A DNA stretch of 64,000 bases from Phycisphaerae bacterium (GTDB lineage: Bacteria; Planctomycetota; Phycisphaerae; JAJVII01): NCBI GenBank assembly GCA_022072085.1, contig JAJVII010000015.1, forward strand, positions 62,001-126,000, read 5' to 3'. The notes under the pieces are model-generated. The model saw only the letters and a list, made by a program, of their open reading frames with translations. It was not told the origin of the DNA and ran no database searches. This document shows, piece by piece, positions 17,322 through 26,761 of the stretch. A program made the translations under genes and the position numbers. Numbering within the stretch: the stretch's first letter is position 1; the number at the start of each line of letters is the position of its first letter.

Positions 17322-17388
17322 TCACCCGGACCGGCATACTCGTCCGGCGTGGTTCAGCCGGTTACTTGCGCAGCGGATCGCAATCGGT

Positions 17389-19623
17389 TCATTCCCACAT
17401 CGACCGCACCGACTTGCGGATATCGGTCGCGGTGGTCTTGGACTGGCCGGGGGCGGCGGCGTCGTCCGATTCCGCGTCGGCCGGGAACGTCCGCGGCTCG
17501 AACAGGGGATGCACCGCCGGCGGGATGAAACGCGTCAGCTGCGCGTAGCCGTGGGCGTCGCCCAGCCGGTGCATCTTGTAGTAGTACCGCAGCGGGAACG
17601 TCACGTACAGCCAGTCCCGCGCCCGCGTGCAGGCGACGTAGAGCAGCCGCCGCTCCTCCTCGATCTGGGCGGCGTCTCCGGTGGCCAGGTCGCTGGGCAT
17701 GATCCCGTCGGCTGCGTGAATCACGAACACGACGTCCCACTCGCATCCCTTGGCCGAGTGGATCGTGCTCAGCGTCAGCCAGTCCTCGTCCAGGTGCGGC
17801 GGGCCGGCCAGGTCGCCCGTGCTGCTGGGCGGGTCCAGCGTCAGGTCGGTCAGGAACTTCGATCGGCTGGCGTAGCCGGTCGCAATGTGCTCGAGCTGCT
17901 CCAGGTCCCGCCGCCGCGGCTCGGGGTTGTCGTAGACCCGCTGGAAGATCGGATCGTAGAATCGGCGTATCCGCTCGACCTGCCCGGCCGGCGGCAGCTT
18001 GCGCCCAGCCGATACCAACTCGTCCAGCAGCGCCCCCAGCGCCGCGATCTGGTCGCGGGCCGCCGGCGGCGCGGGGAAGTCGGCCACCCGGCGCGGCTCC
18101 CAGCCGTGATCGGCGACGTGCCGGAAACAGCGGGCCGCGGTGGCCGGTCCGACGCCCTCCAGCAGGTGCAGCACGCGGTTCCAGGCAAGCTGGTCGCGCG
18201 GGTTCTCCAGCACGCGCAGGAACGCCAGCAGGTCTTTGACGTGGGCGGCTTCGAGGAATTTCAGCCCGCCGAACTTATGATAGGGCACGTTGCGGCGGCC
18301 CAGTTCCACCTCCAGGTGATCGCTCCAGTGGCCGGTGCGGAAGAGCACCGCCTGGCGCATCAGCGGGATGCCCTGCTCGTAGTGCTCCAGGATGCGGCTG
18401 ACCACGAAGTCGGTCTGGTCCTCCTCGCGGCCGCAGGTGACCAGCAGCGGCTTCTGCTGTCCCGTGCGCGACGACCAGAGGTCCTTGGTGAACCGCTCGC
18501 GGGCCAGGCCGATGACCGCGTTGGTCGCGTCCAGGATCGGCTGGCGGCTGCGGTAGTTCTGCTCCAGCGTGACGACCGCCGCGCCGGGGAACTGCTCGGG
18601 GAAGTCAAGGATGTTGCGGACCTCGGCCGCCCGGAAGCTGTAGATGCTCTGGGCGTCGTCGCCGACGACCATGATGTTGCGGTTGTGCCGCCGCATCCGC
18701 CGGAGGATGCCGGCCTGGAGGCGGTTGGTGTCCTGATACTCGTCCACTAACACGTGGTCGAAGCGGGCCTCGATGCGGTCAGCCAGTTCCTCGTCGCCCA
18801 GCAGGTGAAACCAGAACAGGAGCAGGTCGTCGTAGTCCATCACGTTGCGGGCGGTCTTGGCGTCGACGTAGGCCTTGAACAGGCCCTTGAGTTCGTCGTG
18901 CCAGTCCGCGCACCACGGGAAGAAAGTCTTGAGCGTCTGCTCCAGCGGGTCGGAGCTGTTCACCGTCCGCGAGTAGATCGCCAGGCAGGTGCTCTTACGC
19001 GGAAAGCGGGTCCGCTTCTCGCTCAGCCCCATCTCGTGGCGAACGACGTGGATCAGGTCCTCCGCGTCGGCCTGGTCGATGACGGTGAACCCCGGGTCCA
19101 GGTCGATGGACTTGCCGTAGGTCCGCAGCAGCCGGTTGGCGACCGAGTGGAACGTCCCGCCCCAGACGCGGCTGACCGACGCCGACGCCCGCTGCGAACC
19201 CGGCGACGCCTGCGGGATCAGCCGACCCGGGTGGGCCTCTTCGTCCTCCCCCTCGACGCCGGCGCCCTCCCCCTCCTCTGCCGGGCGCTGTCCGCGCAGG
19301 CTCCGCACGATCGCGTTGGCCCGGCGAAGCATCTCCGCCGCCGCCCGCCGCGTGAACGTCAGCAGCATGATCCGCTGTGGATCGACGCCGTTGGCGACCA
19401 GATACGCCACGCGGCTGGCCAGCGTCTTGGTCTTGCCCGTGCCCGCGCCGGCGACGACGAGCACCGGCCCGTCGCCGGCGGTGACCGCCGACCGCTGCTG
19501 GGGGTTCAACTCGTCCATCCAGTCGGCGTCGATGCGAGCGTCAATATGTCGAGTATCATCCGCGGACACGGGCAATCCTATCCCCGCCGCAGGCGACGGG
19601 GCTTGGCCGACCGGAGCAGCCAT
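17389..19623 (-). CDS. UvrD/PcrA/Rep-family superfamily 1A DNA helicase
   Basis: A 744 aa 3'-5' helicase for repair and replication restart. Motifs in order: Q motif LNPQQRSAV; Walker A GAGTGKTKT near 61; Ia LTFTRRAAAEML; motif II VDEYQDTNR near 294; motif III VVGDDAQSIYSFR; motif IV QNYRSRQPI; motif V STIHSAKGCEWD; motif VI LLYVACTRARDWLY near 660. An acidic Glu/Gly-rich insertion sits in domain 1 near residues 100-130. Start ATG 19623 is preceded by GGGGAAAG. PcrA, UvrD and Rep cannot be separated safely by eye. It is convergent with trkH. Confidence 0.94.
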   Translation of the reverse strand: MAAPVGQAPSPAAGIGLPVSADDTRHIDARIDADWMDELNPQQRSAVTAGDGPVLVVAGAGTGKTKTLASRVAYLVANGVDPQRIMLLTFTRRAAAEMLRRANAIVRSLRGQRPAEEGEGAGVEGEDEEAHPGRLIPQASPGSQRASASVSRVWGGTFHSVANRLLRTYGKSIDLDPGFTVIDQADAEDLIHVVRHEMGLSEKRTRFPRKSTCLAIYSRTVNSSDPLEQTLKTFFPWCADWHDELKGLFKAYVDAKTARNVMDYDDLLLFWFHLLGDEELADRIEARFDHVLVDEYQDTNRLQAGILRRMRRHNRNIMVVGDDAQSIYSFRAAEVRNILDFPEQFPGAAVVTLEQNYRSRQPILDATNAVIGLARERFTKDLWSSRTGQQKPLLVTCGREEDQTDFVVSRILEHYEQGIPLMRQAVLFRTGHWSDHLEVELGRRNVPYHKFGGLKFLEAAHVKDLLAFLRVLENPRDQLAWNRVLHLLEGVGPATAARCFRHVADHGWEPRRVADFPAPPAARDQIAALGALLDELVSAGRKLPPAGQVERIRRFYDPIFQRVYDNPEPRRRDLEQLEHIATGYASRSKFLTDLTLDPPSSTGDLAGPPHLDEDWLTLSTIHSAKGCEWDVVFVIHAADGIMPSDLATGDAAQIEEERRLLYVACTRARDWLYVTFPLRYYYKMHRLGDAHGYAQLTRFIPPAVHPLFEPRTFPADAESDDAAAPGQSKTTATDIRKSVRSMWE

Positions 19624-19751
19624 CCTAACTTTCCCCTGACTTGGAGAGCATACCCGCCCCCGCCCGCGGCGGTCAAGCGTCTGCCGTTGACCCGCTCGCG
19701 CAACCCGCAGTAGACTGGTCCGTGTCGCTGACGCACGCGAAGAGACGTCCC

Positions 19752-20288
19752 ATGACGCCATTGTCTGTCACCAAAGCCATCCTGCTGCTGCCGGGCTCCA
19801 TGCTTGTGGCAGTGCCGGCGTCCATCCTGCTGGCCAGCCGCGACGTGCGGGTCGGCTGGGGCCTGCCGCCCGCGTGGGCCTGGACGCTGTCGGCGATCGG
19901 CGGGCTGGCGATCGTCGGCGGGCTGGCGCTGATCGGCCGAACGGCCAGGCTGTTCTTCACCGTCGGCCAGGGGACGCCGGCGCCGTGGGAGCCGCCGCGC
20001 CGGCTGGTGATGGCCGGCCCGTACCGCCGCTGCCGCAACCCGATGCTCACCGGGGCGTCGATCGTGCTGGCGGGCGAATCGTTGCTGCTGGGATCGGTCT
20101 GGCTGGCCGGTTGGTTCGCGCTGTTCGTCGCGGGCAATCACTTCTACTTCATGCTGCACGAGGAGCGAGTGCTGGCCCGGCGGTTCGGCGACGACTACGC
20201 CCTCTACCGCCGCCACGTCCCCCGCTGGCTGCCGCGCCTGAAGCCCTGGACCCCGCCCTCGGCCCCGCCGCCCGGGTCGCTGAAGTGA
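19752..20288 (+). CDS. Isoprenylcysteine carboxyl methyltransferase-like membrane protein
   Basis: A 178 aa integral membrane protein with about four hydrophobic segments (roughly 5-27, 38-60, 97-118 and 118-133). Near 82-95 it has the ICMT/PEMT-type motif GPYRRCRNPMLTG, and near 138-150 the HEERVLARRFGDDY motif that binds the cofactor end of S-adenosylmethionine. This matches the bacterial methyltransferase family often labelled isoprenylcysteine O-methyltransferase; bacterial substrates are mostly unknown, possibly lipids. It is divergent from the helicase and convergent with murA. Confidence 0.85.
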   Translation: MTPLSVTKAILLLPGSMLVAVPASILLASRDVRVGWGLPPAWAWTLSAIGGLAIVGGLALIGRTARLFFTVGQGTPAPWEPPRRLVMAGPYRRCRNPMLTGASIVLAGESLLLGSVWLAGWFALFVAGNHFYFMLHEERVLARRFGDDYALYRRHVPRWLPRLKPWTPPSAPPPGSLK

Positions 20289-20322
20289 CCGAGCCGACGG
20301 ACGAGGCGTGGCGCCCGGAGCG

Positions 20323-21588
20323 TCAGTCTTCGTTCACGCGCTCGATGTCGGCGCCGAGGGACTGGAGACGCTGTTCGATCCGCTCGTAGCCGCGGTCGAT
20401 GTGATAGACGCGGGAGACGCGCGTCCGGCCCCTGGCGCACAGGCCCGCCAGCACCAGCGCCGCCGACGCACGCAGGTCGCTGGCCATCACCGGGGCGCCG
20501 ATCAACTGCTTGACGCCCTCGACGATCACCGTCGGGCCTTCCTTGCGGAGATGAGCCCCCATGCGGTTCAGCTCGGCCACGTGCATGAAGCGGTCGGGGT
20601 AGATTTTCTCGGTGACGATGCTGTTGCCGTCGGCCAGGCAGAGCAGCGCCATGAGCTGGGCCTGGAGGTCGGTCGGGAAGCCGGGGAACGGCTGGGTCAC
20701 CACGTCCACCGGGGCCAGTCGTCGCGAGCTGCTCACCGTCACGCAGCCGTTCTCGCTTTCGACGTTCACGCCGATGCTGCGAAGCCGATCCACGACGGCC
20801 ATCAGGTGGTCCAGGCGGCAGTTCTCGATGGTCACCTCGCCGTTGGTGATCGCGGCGGCGACCATGAACGTGCCGGCCTCGATGCGGTCGGCGATCAGGG
20901 GGTGCTCGGCGCCGCCCAGCGACGGGACGCCCTCGATGGTAATCCGCGGAGTGCCGTGGCCGGTGATCCGCGCCCCCATCGCGTTGAGCAGGTCGCCCAG
21001 GTCGGCGACCTCCGGCTCGCAGGCAGCCATCTCGATCGTCGTCACGCCGTCGGCCAGCGCCGCGGCGCTCATCACGTTGGCGGTGCCCAGGACCGTGCTG
21101 CCGAAGGGCCCGCCCATGAAGATCTCGGCCCCCTTGAGCCGCTTGGCCTCGGCGACGATGTTGCCGCTGTCCAGGTGGATCGACGCCCCTAGCGCCGCCA
21201 GTCCGCGCAGGTGCAGGTCGACCGGCCGATCGCCGATCGCGCATCCGCCGGGCATCGACACGACCGCCTTGCCCCGCTTGGCCAGCAGCGGGCCCAGCAC
21301 GCAGATGCTCGCCCGCATCTGCCGCACCAGGTCGTAGCGGGCGATGCTGTGCGACGCGTCGGTCACCGTCAGCGTCATCCGCCCGGCCTCGACGGACGAT
21401 TCGACGCCCAGTTCGCCGAGAATCTTGGCCAGCAGCCGCACGTCGGCCAGGTTGGGCATGTTGGTCAGCGCGACCGGTCCGTCGGCCATCAGCGCCGCCG
21501 CCATCTGCGGCAACGCCGCGTTCTTCGCCCCGCCGACGCGAACCGTCCCGCGAAGCCTGTTTCCGCCGGTGATCTGAAGTGCATCCAT
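20323..21588 (-). CDS. murA: UDP-N-acetylglucosamine 1-carboxyvinyltransferase
   Basis: First committed step of peptidoglycan synthesis: transfers enolpyruvate from PEP to UDP-GlcNAc in the cytosol. The catalytic cysteine lies in MPGGCAIGDRPVDLHL near residues 111-126, so fosfomycin sensitivity would be expected. The start GGNRLRGTVRVGGAKNAALP matches the family, and the length (421 aa) is standard. Its presence argues for a peptidoglycan wall. It lies downstream of prmC on the same strand, separated by a tandemly duplicated palindrome. Confidence 0.97.
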   Translation of the reverse strand: MDALQITGGNRLRGTVRVGGAKNAALPQMAAALMADGPVALTNMPNLADVRLLAKILGELGVESSVEAGRMTLTVTDASHSIARYDLVRQMRASICVLGPLLAKRGKAVVSMPGGCAIGDRPVDLHLRGLAALGASIHLDSGNIVAEAKRLKGAEIFMGGPFGSTVLGTANVMSAAALADGVTTIEMAACEPEVADLGDLLNAMGARITGHGTPRITIEGVPSLGGAEHPLIADRIEAGTFMVAAAITNGEVTIENCRLDHLMAVVDRLRSIGVNVESENGCVTVSSSRRLAPVDVVTQPFPGFPTDLQAQLMALLCLADGNSIVTEKIYPDRFMHVAELNRMGAHLRKEGPTVIVEGVKQLIGAPVMASDLRASAALVLAGLCARGRTRVSRVYHIDRGYERIEQRLQSLGADIERVNED

Positions 21589-21599
21589 GTCTGGTTCCA

Positions 21600-21939
21600 G
21601 AGGTCAGGAGCGTTCAACACGAAGGCTCACGAAGGCGTTTGACACACAGAGCCACGAAGGGAGACTCGATTCTTGTTTCTTGATTGAAAACCAAGAACTC
21701 CTTCGTGTCTCTTCGTGTCTTCGCTTCGTGGCCCTTCGTGTTAATCCTTCTTCGTCCCGACGACGTTAGAGGTCGGAATGCGTTCAACACGAAGGCTCAC
21801 GAAGGCATTTGACGCACAGGACCACGAAGGGAATTTCGATTTCTTCTCTTGATCGAAACCCGAAGTTTCCTTCGTGCCCCTTCGTGTCTTCGCTTCGTGG
21901 CCCTTCGTGTTAATCCTTCTTCGTCCCGACGACGACTCG
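21600..21939. repeat. Tandemly duplicated palindrome, word family C (CACGAAGG words), carrying the prmC 3' end
   Basis: Two direct copies of about 170 nt (21600-21769 and 21770-21939) differ by scattered substitutions and indels. Each has a left arm of CACGAAGG-type words, a loop, and a right arm of CTTCGTGTCT-type words. Each ends with the 24 nt that encode the last prmC residues (VVGTKKD and stop), true stop in the copy at 21910 and a relic at 21741. It fills the whole prmC-murA gap of 321 nt; I see no other element in it. Confidence 0.92.
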
Positions 21940-22803
21940 TTCATGACCCAAAGTGTCGCGGACGGTCCGCACGTCGGCCAGGCCGGCCTGCTCCATCAGC
22001 GGCGCGACCCGCGGCGCCTGGTTCCAGGCCACCTCGATGAGCAGCCGCCCGCCGTCCGCCAGCAGTCCGGGGGCCTGCTCGATCAGCGGACGGATCACCT
22101 CCAGCCCGTCGGGCCCGGCCGCCAGGGCCAGCCGCGGCTCGTAGTCGCGAACGTTGGCCGGCAGGTCGGCCAGCTCGGCCTCGCTGATATACGGCGGGTT
22201 GGAGCAGACCAGGTCGAAGCCGGCTTCGCCGCCGACCGGGTCGTAGAGCGACCCGAGCCGGAAGTCGATCGTGCAGCCGTTGGCGGCCGCGTTGGCCTGC
22301 GCGACCGCCAGGGCCCCGGGGCTGACGTCGGTCGCGACGACCGTCGCCCCGCGCAGGTGGCGGGCCAGCGCCACGGCGATCGCCCCGCTGCCGGTCCCCA
22401 CGTCCAGCACGCGGAGCAGCGCCGGCGGCTTGGCGGCCGTGCCGTTGCCCGCGCGGGCCAGCCGGATCGCCTCCTCGACCAGCGTCTCGGTTTCGGGCCG
22501 CGGGATCAGCACGTCGGGCCCGACCGCGAAGGGCAGCGAGAAGAACTCCCGCCGGCCGACAAGATAAGCGATCGGCTCGTGCTCGCCGGCCCGGCGGACC
22601 AGTTCGCGGAACTTGTCCAGCGCCGGCCCGGCCACGGGCTGGTCGAAGCGGACGTAGAGCTGAATGCGCTGGATCTCCAGGGCGTGGGCCAGCAGCAGTT
22701 CGGCCGCCAGCCGCGGCTCCTCGACGTCCTTGCGCGTGAGGAAGTCGCGGGTCCAGGCCATCAGCCGCTCGATCGTCCACGTCTGCGATTCGGCGTGCGA
22801 CAT
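21910..22803 (-). CDS. prmC: Peptide chain release factor N5-glutamine methyltransferase
   Basis: Methylates the Gln of the GGQ loop of release factors RF1/RF2. The N-terminal helical domain (about 1-95) is followed by the SAM-binding Rossmann core (RVLDVGTGSGAIAVAL near 128-143) and the diagnostic NPPYIS near 203-208. Length 297 aa is typical. Usually prmC neighbours prfA; here the next gene downstream is murA. The last seven codons lie inside the duplicated palindrome. The ATG at 22803 begins the conserved N-domain. Confidence 0.95.
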   Translation of the reverse strand: MSHAESQTWTIERLMAWTRDFLTRKDVEEPRLAAELLLAHALEIQRIQLYVRFDQPVAGPALDKFRELVRRAGEHEPIAYLVGRREFFSLPFAVGPDVLIPRPETETLVEEAIRLARAGNGTAAKPPALLRVLDVGTGSGAIAVALARHLRGATVVATDVSPGALAVAQANAAANGCTIDFRLGSLYDPVGGEAGFDLVCSNPPYISEAELADLPANVRDYEPRLALAAGPDGLEVIRPLIEQAPGLLADGGRLLIEVAWNQAPRVAPLMEQAGLADVRTVRDTLGHERVVVGTKKD

Positions 22804-22971
22804 GGCGTCATCATATCAATTGCCCCGGGCCGGTGATAGTCTGACGAATCCGGCCCCGCCCGGACGATAACAAAGGATGCCGCACATGCGTCCGACGGCT
22901 AAGATTTTGACAAAGCTGCGTGCCACGGGTACCATGCGTCGCAGACAGGAGCCCTGACCCCCCGGCGAGAA

Positions 22972-25548
22972 ATGGATTTCATGAACCGTCGCTTCCCGCG
23001 CATCGTCCTGCCACGGATTTGCCGCCCCGGCGGGCGGGCCCGCGCTCTGGCGATGCTGCTGTGGCTGGCGGCGTCGACGGGGCCCCTGCTCGCCCAGCCC
23101 GCAACTACCGCGCCCGACACTCCGCCGGAACTCACCGACGCGCAGAAGCAGGAACTCGCCTTCTTCAGCAAGACGCTCAAAGACAACTCCGTCCCCGACG
23201 CCCGCCGCAAGGAGGCCGCCGCCCTGCTGCTGGGCAAGAACTGGCCCAGGGCCGACGACATCCTGCTGGACATCCTGGCGACGCCCGACCCGGCCGGCCC
23301 GGGCGCCCGGCTGGCTGTGCTTGACTCGCTTGCGTCGACCACGCTCGGCAGCGAGGACCAGCGATCCTACGACCGTTTCGTCGATCCGCTGCTGGGCCTG
23401 CTCGGCGACGGCGACGAATCGGTCCGCAAGGCCGTCGCCCGCTCGCTGGTCATCTTCCGGGTCCGACCGGCCGTCCTGGATCGCCTGCGCGTGCTCATGC
23501 TCAGCCCCGACACCCCGGCCGCCCGGCGGCGCACGGCCGTGCTGGCCTTCGCCCAGATGCCGCCAACCTCGACCTCCATCGACCCGCTGATCCGCCTGCT
23601 GGACGACAAGGACGCCGACTTGCGCAGCAGCGCCCTGGCCGCCCTCAACCAGCTCGTACCCATCGGGCTGGGCAACGACGTCGCCGCCTGGAAGGACTTC
23701 TGGGCCAACAACAGCCACAAGTCGCCGATCCTCTGGGTCAACGCCCGGCTCCAATATCTGACCCAGGAAAGCCACCAACTCCGCCAGCTCAACGCCCAGA
23801 TCGAGAAGCGGCTGGTCGAGTCGCTCAGCCAGCTCTACCAGGCCACGCCCGAGCCCCAGCAGCCCGACCGCGTGCTGGCGTTCCTGGGCGACCCGCTGCC
23901 GGCGGTCCGGGCGCTGGCACTCCAGCTCATTGACCGCATGATCGGCCAGGGCGACAAGGTTCCCGACGCGCTGAAGAAGCCCGCGATGGATCGGCTGGCC
24001 GACGACTCGCCGCGCGTGCGGGCCGCCGCCGCCGACGTCGCCCCCTATCTCGGCGACGCGTCGGCGCTGGGCGAGGTGACCAGGCAGCTCGGCAAGGAGA
24101 GCGACCCGGCCGCCCGGATGATGCTCGTGCGGGCACTCGGCCGGCTGCGGGCGCCCGAGTCGGTCGGCCTGCTGATCTCGCTGCTGACCAAGGACGACGA
24201 CCGCGCCGTCGCCGGCGAGGCTGCGTCGGCCCTGGGGCTGATCGCCGCCAAGGGACGCCTCGACGCCGCCGCGGTCGATCCCATCGCCGCCGCGCTGATC
24301 GCCCGCTGCAAGGCCCTCCAGCCGACCGAGTCCGACCTCCGCGAGGCCGTCATCTCCGCGATGGCCGACGTCGGCGACCCGCGATTCGACCCGTTCCTGA
24401 TGGCCGCGTTGGCCGACGAGTCGGCCTCGATCCGCCTGGCCGCCGCACGCGGGCTGGGCAACACCGCCGCCGACGCCGCCGCCCGGGCCAAGGCCGCCGA
24501 GGCCCTCGTCCAGCGTCTGGCCGCCGAGAACGACCGCGGCGTGCGGCTGGCCATCATCGGCTCGCTCGGACGCATGGGCCCCGACCGCCGCCGCCTCGAC
24601 GCGATCTACCTGCGGACCAACACAACCAACGAGCCCGACGAGTCGGTCCGCAAGCGGGCATGGGACGTGCTGATCGCCCTGGTCAAGGCCTCCGACAAGG
24701 CCACCGAACTGGTCTGGGTGCGGCAACTGGCCGCCAGCAAGGATCCCGCCGCCCCGGCCCGTCTGGTCGACCTGCTGACGGCGATGGAGGCCCGCTCGCG
24801 CGAGGAAGACTGGCCCGCCGCCGATCGGCTGGCCGTGCTGGAGCAACTGGCCGACTTGCTGGTCGCCGCAGGCCGATCCGCCGACGCCGCGACCCGCTAC
24901 GACGAGATCTACCACGACCTGACCGTCGCCAAGGACGCCCGCGCCGACGTCGTCGGTGAGAAGCTTTTCAAGGCCCTGCTCGGCAGCGACCAGGCCGCCA
25001 AGGCCATCGAACTGTGGAAGGCCCGCGGCGGCGACGGACAGGCCCAGGCGCTGGCTGACGACATGACCGCCTACCTCGACGCCCGGCTGGCCGGCGACGA
25101 CGCCGACCCGGCCGCCGTGATGAAGCTGATCGACCAGATCCGCGCCGCCGTTCCGCAGGCCCAGGCCGACCCGCTGGCCGCCAAGTTGAAGGAACTGGCC
25201 GCCAAGGCCGACCGCGTCGCCGCCCAGCGGCTGGCCGTGCAGGTCGGCAAGGATCTCGACCTCGTGGTCGGCCAGGACGCCGCGGTGGCCGCCGCCGCCC
25301 GCAAGCGGCTGGCCGCGATGGGGGCGTCAGCCGTCCCGGCGCTGCTGGACGAACTCGAGAAGGCCATCGCCTCCAAGGACGCCGCCGCCCGGGCGCGGGA
25401 GTTGGCCGTCGTCAGCCTGCTGGGGGCCCCGCCGGTGGCCGCCTCCGCGACCGACTACGACCCGGCCGCCCCGCCCGACCGCAAGAAGCAACTGCTGGCC
25501 GATTACCGCAAGCGCTGGCAGGACTCGCTCAAGTCCACCGGCGGCTGA
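22972..25548 (+). CDS. Large exported HEAT-repeat protein
   Basis: An 858 aa protein with a signal peptide (hydrophobic run about 28-42, cleavage after LLAQ). Multiple HEAT/PBS-lyase-type repeats then run from about residue 60 to 560, e.g. LLGDGDESVRKAVARSL, LLDDKDADLRSSALAAL, LADESASIRLAAARGLG. The last 250 residues look like TPR-type helices. Cysteines are almost absent and there is no visible enzymatic motif, so a scaffold or protein-binding role outside the cytoplasm is likely. The first ATG at 22972 is used; ATG 22981 gives an equally good signal peptide. It is divergent from prmC. Confidence 0.85.
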   Translation: MDFMNRRFPRIVLPRICRPGGRARALAMLLWLAASTGPLLAQPATTAPDTPPELTDAQKQELAFFSKTLKDNSVPDARRKEAAALLLGKNWPRADDILLDILATPDPAGPGARLAVLDSLASTTLGSEDQRSYDRFVDPLLGLLGDGDESVRKAVARSLVIFRVRPAVLDRLRVLMLSPDTPAARRRTAVLAFAQMPPTSTSIDPLIRLLDDKDADLRSSALAALNQLVPIGLGNDVAAWKDFWANNSHKSPILWVNARLQYLTQESHQLRQLNAQIEKRLVESLSQLYQATPEPQQPDRVLAFLGDPLPAVRALALQLIDRMIGQGDKVPDALKKPAMDRLADDSPRVRAAAADVAPYLGDASALGEVTRQLGKESDPAARMMLVRALGRLRAPESVGLLISLLTKDDDRAVAGEAASALGLIAAKGRLDAAAVDPIAAALIARCKALQPTESDLREAVISAMADVGDPRFDPFLMAALADESASIRLAAARGLGNTAADAAARAKAAEALVQRLAAENDRGVRLAIIGSLGRMGPDRRRLDAIYLRTNTTNEPDESVRKRAWDVLIALVKASDKATELVWVRQLAASKDPAAPARLVDLLTAMEARSREEDWPAADRLAVLEQLADLLVAAGRSADAATRYDEIYHDLTVAKDARADVVGEKLFKALLGSDQAAKAIELWKARGGDGQAQALADDMTAYLDARLAGDDADPAAVMKLIDQIRAAVPQAQADPLAAKLKELAAKADRVAAQRLAVQVGKDLDLVVGQDAAVAAAARKRLAAMGASAVPALLDELEKAIASKDAAARARELAVVSLLGAPPVAASATDYDPAAPPDRKKQLLADYRKRWQDSLKSTGG

Positions 25549-25588
25549 ATCGGGCAGGAGCAGGCTTCACAACGGCGACACGGAGAAG

Positions 25589-25812
25589 AGAGCATCCGCA
25601 GATTACGCAGATTGCGCAGATTCCTGGAAGAAGAGAGAACCACGAATGAACACGAATCGACGCGAATGAGAAACCGAGAGAAGAAGATGCTTCCCCCTGA
25701 TTCGTGTGAATTCGCGTTCATTCGCGGTTCTCTTGTCTTGAAATCTGCGTCATCTGCGTAATCTGCGGATGCCCTCTCTTCTCCTCTCTGTGCCCTCTGT
25801 GCCTCAGTGGTG
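25589..25812. repeat. Nested palindromic repeat, word families B1 and B2, copy 2
   Basis: The outer arm at about 25591-25622 (9 nt CAGATTACG-type words) pairs with about 25740-25775. The inner arm (CACGAATGAACACGAAT-type words) at 25639-25668 pairs with 25703-25732. A further unpaired arm of another word type, CTCTGTGCC, follows at about 25785-25812, ending 25 nt before the next start codon. It fills the 289 nt gap between two co-directional genes. Confidence 0.9.
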
Positions 25813-25837
25813 ATTCCGCCTTTTCGGGAGAGCCGCC

Positions 25838-26263
25838 ATGAAATGCGAGATGCCTGACGAGCGGGCCTGCGACGAGATGATGCGCGGCCTGCTGCGGTCA
25901 GCCAGGCGGATCGCGGTGGTCGGCGCGTCGGCCCGGCCGCAGCGCGACAGCTATCACATCGTGGAGTTTCTCAAGGAGCAGGGCTACACGGTTCTGCCGG
26001 TGAACCCGAACTACCGCGAGGTGGCCGGCCTGACCTGCTTTGCCAGCCTCGACGACGTGGGCGGGCCGGTGGACATCGTGGACGTGTTCCGCCGTCCCGA
26101 CGCGGTGGACGAGGTGGTGGACCAGGCGATCCGGAACAAGGCCGGCGCGTTGTGGCTCCAGGAGGGCGTAATCAACAACCCCGCCGCCCGCCGAGCCTGC
26201 CAGGCCGGTTTGAGGGTCGTCCAGAACCGCTGCATCTACAAAGAACACGTCGCGTTGCTGTAG
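25838..26263 (+). CDS. CoA-binding domain protein (YccU-like)
   Basis: A 141 aa stand-alone CoA_binding_2 Rossmann protein. The nucleotide loop is VVGASARPQRDS near residues 27-38, followed by GYTVLPVNPNY and VDIVDVFRRPD, and the late motif LWLQEGVINN near 107-116. Such proteins bind CoA; their function is not settled. GGGAGAG lies about 7 nt before the ATG. It is convergent with the PA2779-like gene, with a strong hairpin between. Confidence 0.9.
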   Translation: MKCEMPDERACDEMMRGLLRSARRIAVVGASARPQRDSYHIVEFLKEQGYTVLPVNPNYREVAGLTCFASLDDVGGPVDIVDVFRRPDAVDEVVDQAIRNKAGALWLQEGVINNPAARRACQAGLRVVQNRCIYKEHVALL

Positions 26264-26374
26264 CACCGAGGATCAGGAGAGCCCCAGGCGGCTATTCCAA
26301 CCTGCCGCGTGCCCTCAGGAAGACAGTTCGCGACCGCTATCTCTCCCTCCCCTTCGCCCCCACACAGATCAAGA

Positions 26375-26421
26375 GAGATGCCGCGTCATGGACCCCACCG
26401 GCCCATGACGCGGCCAATCTC
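26375..26421. terminator. Convergent hairpin between the CoA-binding gene and the PA2779-like gene
   Basis: CCGCGTCATGG (26381-26391) pairs perfectly with CCATGACGCGG (26403-26413) around an 11 nt loop. GAGAT outside pairs with ATCTC across a small bulge. There is no T tract, so it may be a 3'-end stabiliser or a factor-dependent terminator. Confidence 0.55.
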
Positions 26422-26430
26422 ACAGGCGTC

Positions 26431-26736
26431 TCACGGTGCCGCAGCCAAGGCGACGGCAATCCCGATGAGGGTCAGGGCGCCCAGCGTCGCCAGGATGGTC
26501 GTTCCCGTTCCCGCTTCCGCACCGCCGGGCGTGTTGAGTTGCCCGTCGGCATTGGCCTGCGTCTGAAGCTGGGTGTAGTGCGCCACTTCCTGGTCGTCCA
26601 AGGGCGCGGCGATATTCGCGCTGACGGTCTTTGAAACCGTCGGCGTGGAGCCTTGGTCGCCCCAGGCCAGGCCTGCGGGGACAGCCAATACGGACAAGGC
26701 AAACGTCAGATAGACCGTCAAGAGCTTCCGACCCAT
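26431..26736 (-). CDS. Small exported membrane peptide, PA2779-like
   Basis: A 101 aa protein with a signal peptide (about 4-25, ending AGLAWG), a short polar middle containing DDQEVAHYTQLQTQA, and a Gly-rich linker before a C-terminal hydrophobic helix (about 80-99) with no charged tail. This is the layout of PA2779-family small proteins, which sit next to PA2778-family cysteine peptidases. GGGAGG lies 8 nt before the ATG. It begins 25 nt after the peptidase gene on the same strand, so they form an operon. Family membership is by layout and neighbour, not by a diagnostic motif. Confidence 0.65.
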   Translation of the reverse strand: MGRKLLTVYLTFALSVLAVPAGLAWGDQGSTPTVSKTVSANIAAPLDDQEVAHYTQLQTQANADGQLNTPGGAEAGTGTTILATLGALTLIGIAVALAAAP

Positions 26737-26761
26737 AGCACGACCTCCCTATTCTGACCTC

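Noticed and set aside
17326-17347. Hairpin CCGGAC/GTCCGG between trkH and the helicase gene as terminator
   Set aside because: Only six pairs and no T tract; kept out of the feature list.
21741-21944. Small minus-strand frame of 67 codons ending like prmC
   Set aside because: It is the duplicated palindrome read through, with a fossil of the prmC end; not a gene.
22816-24915. Minus-strand frame of 699 codons across the HEAT-repeat gene
   Set aside because: Shadow frame; the plus-strand protein has a signal peptide and clear repeats.
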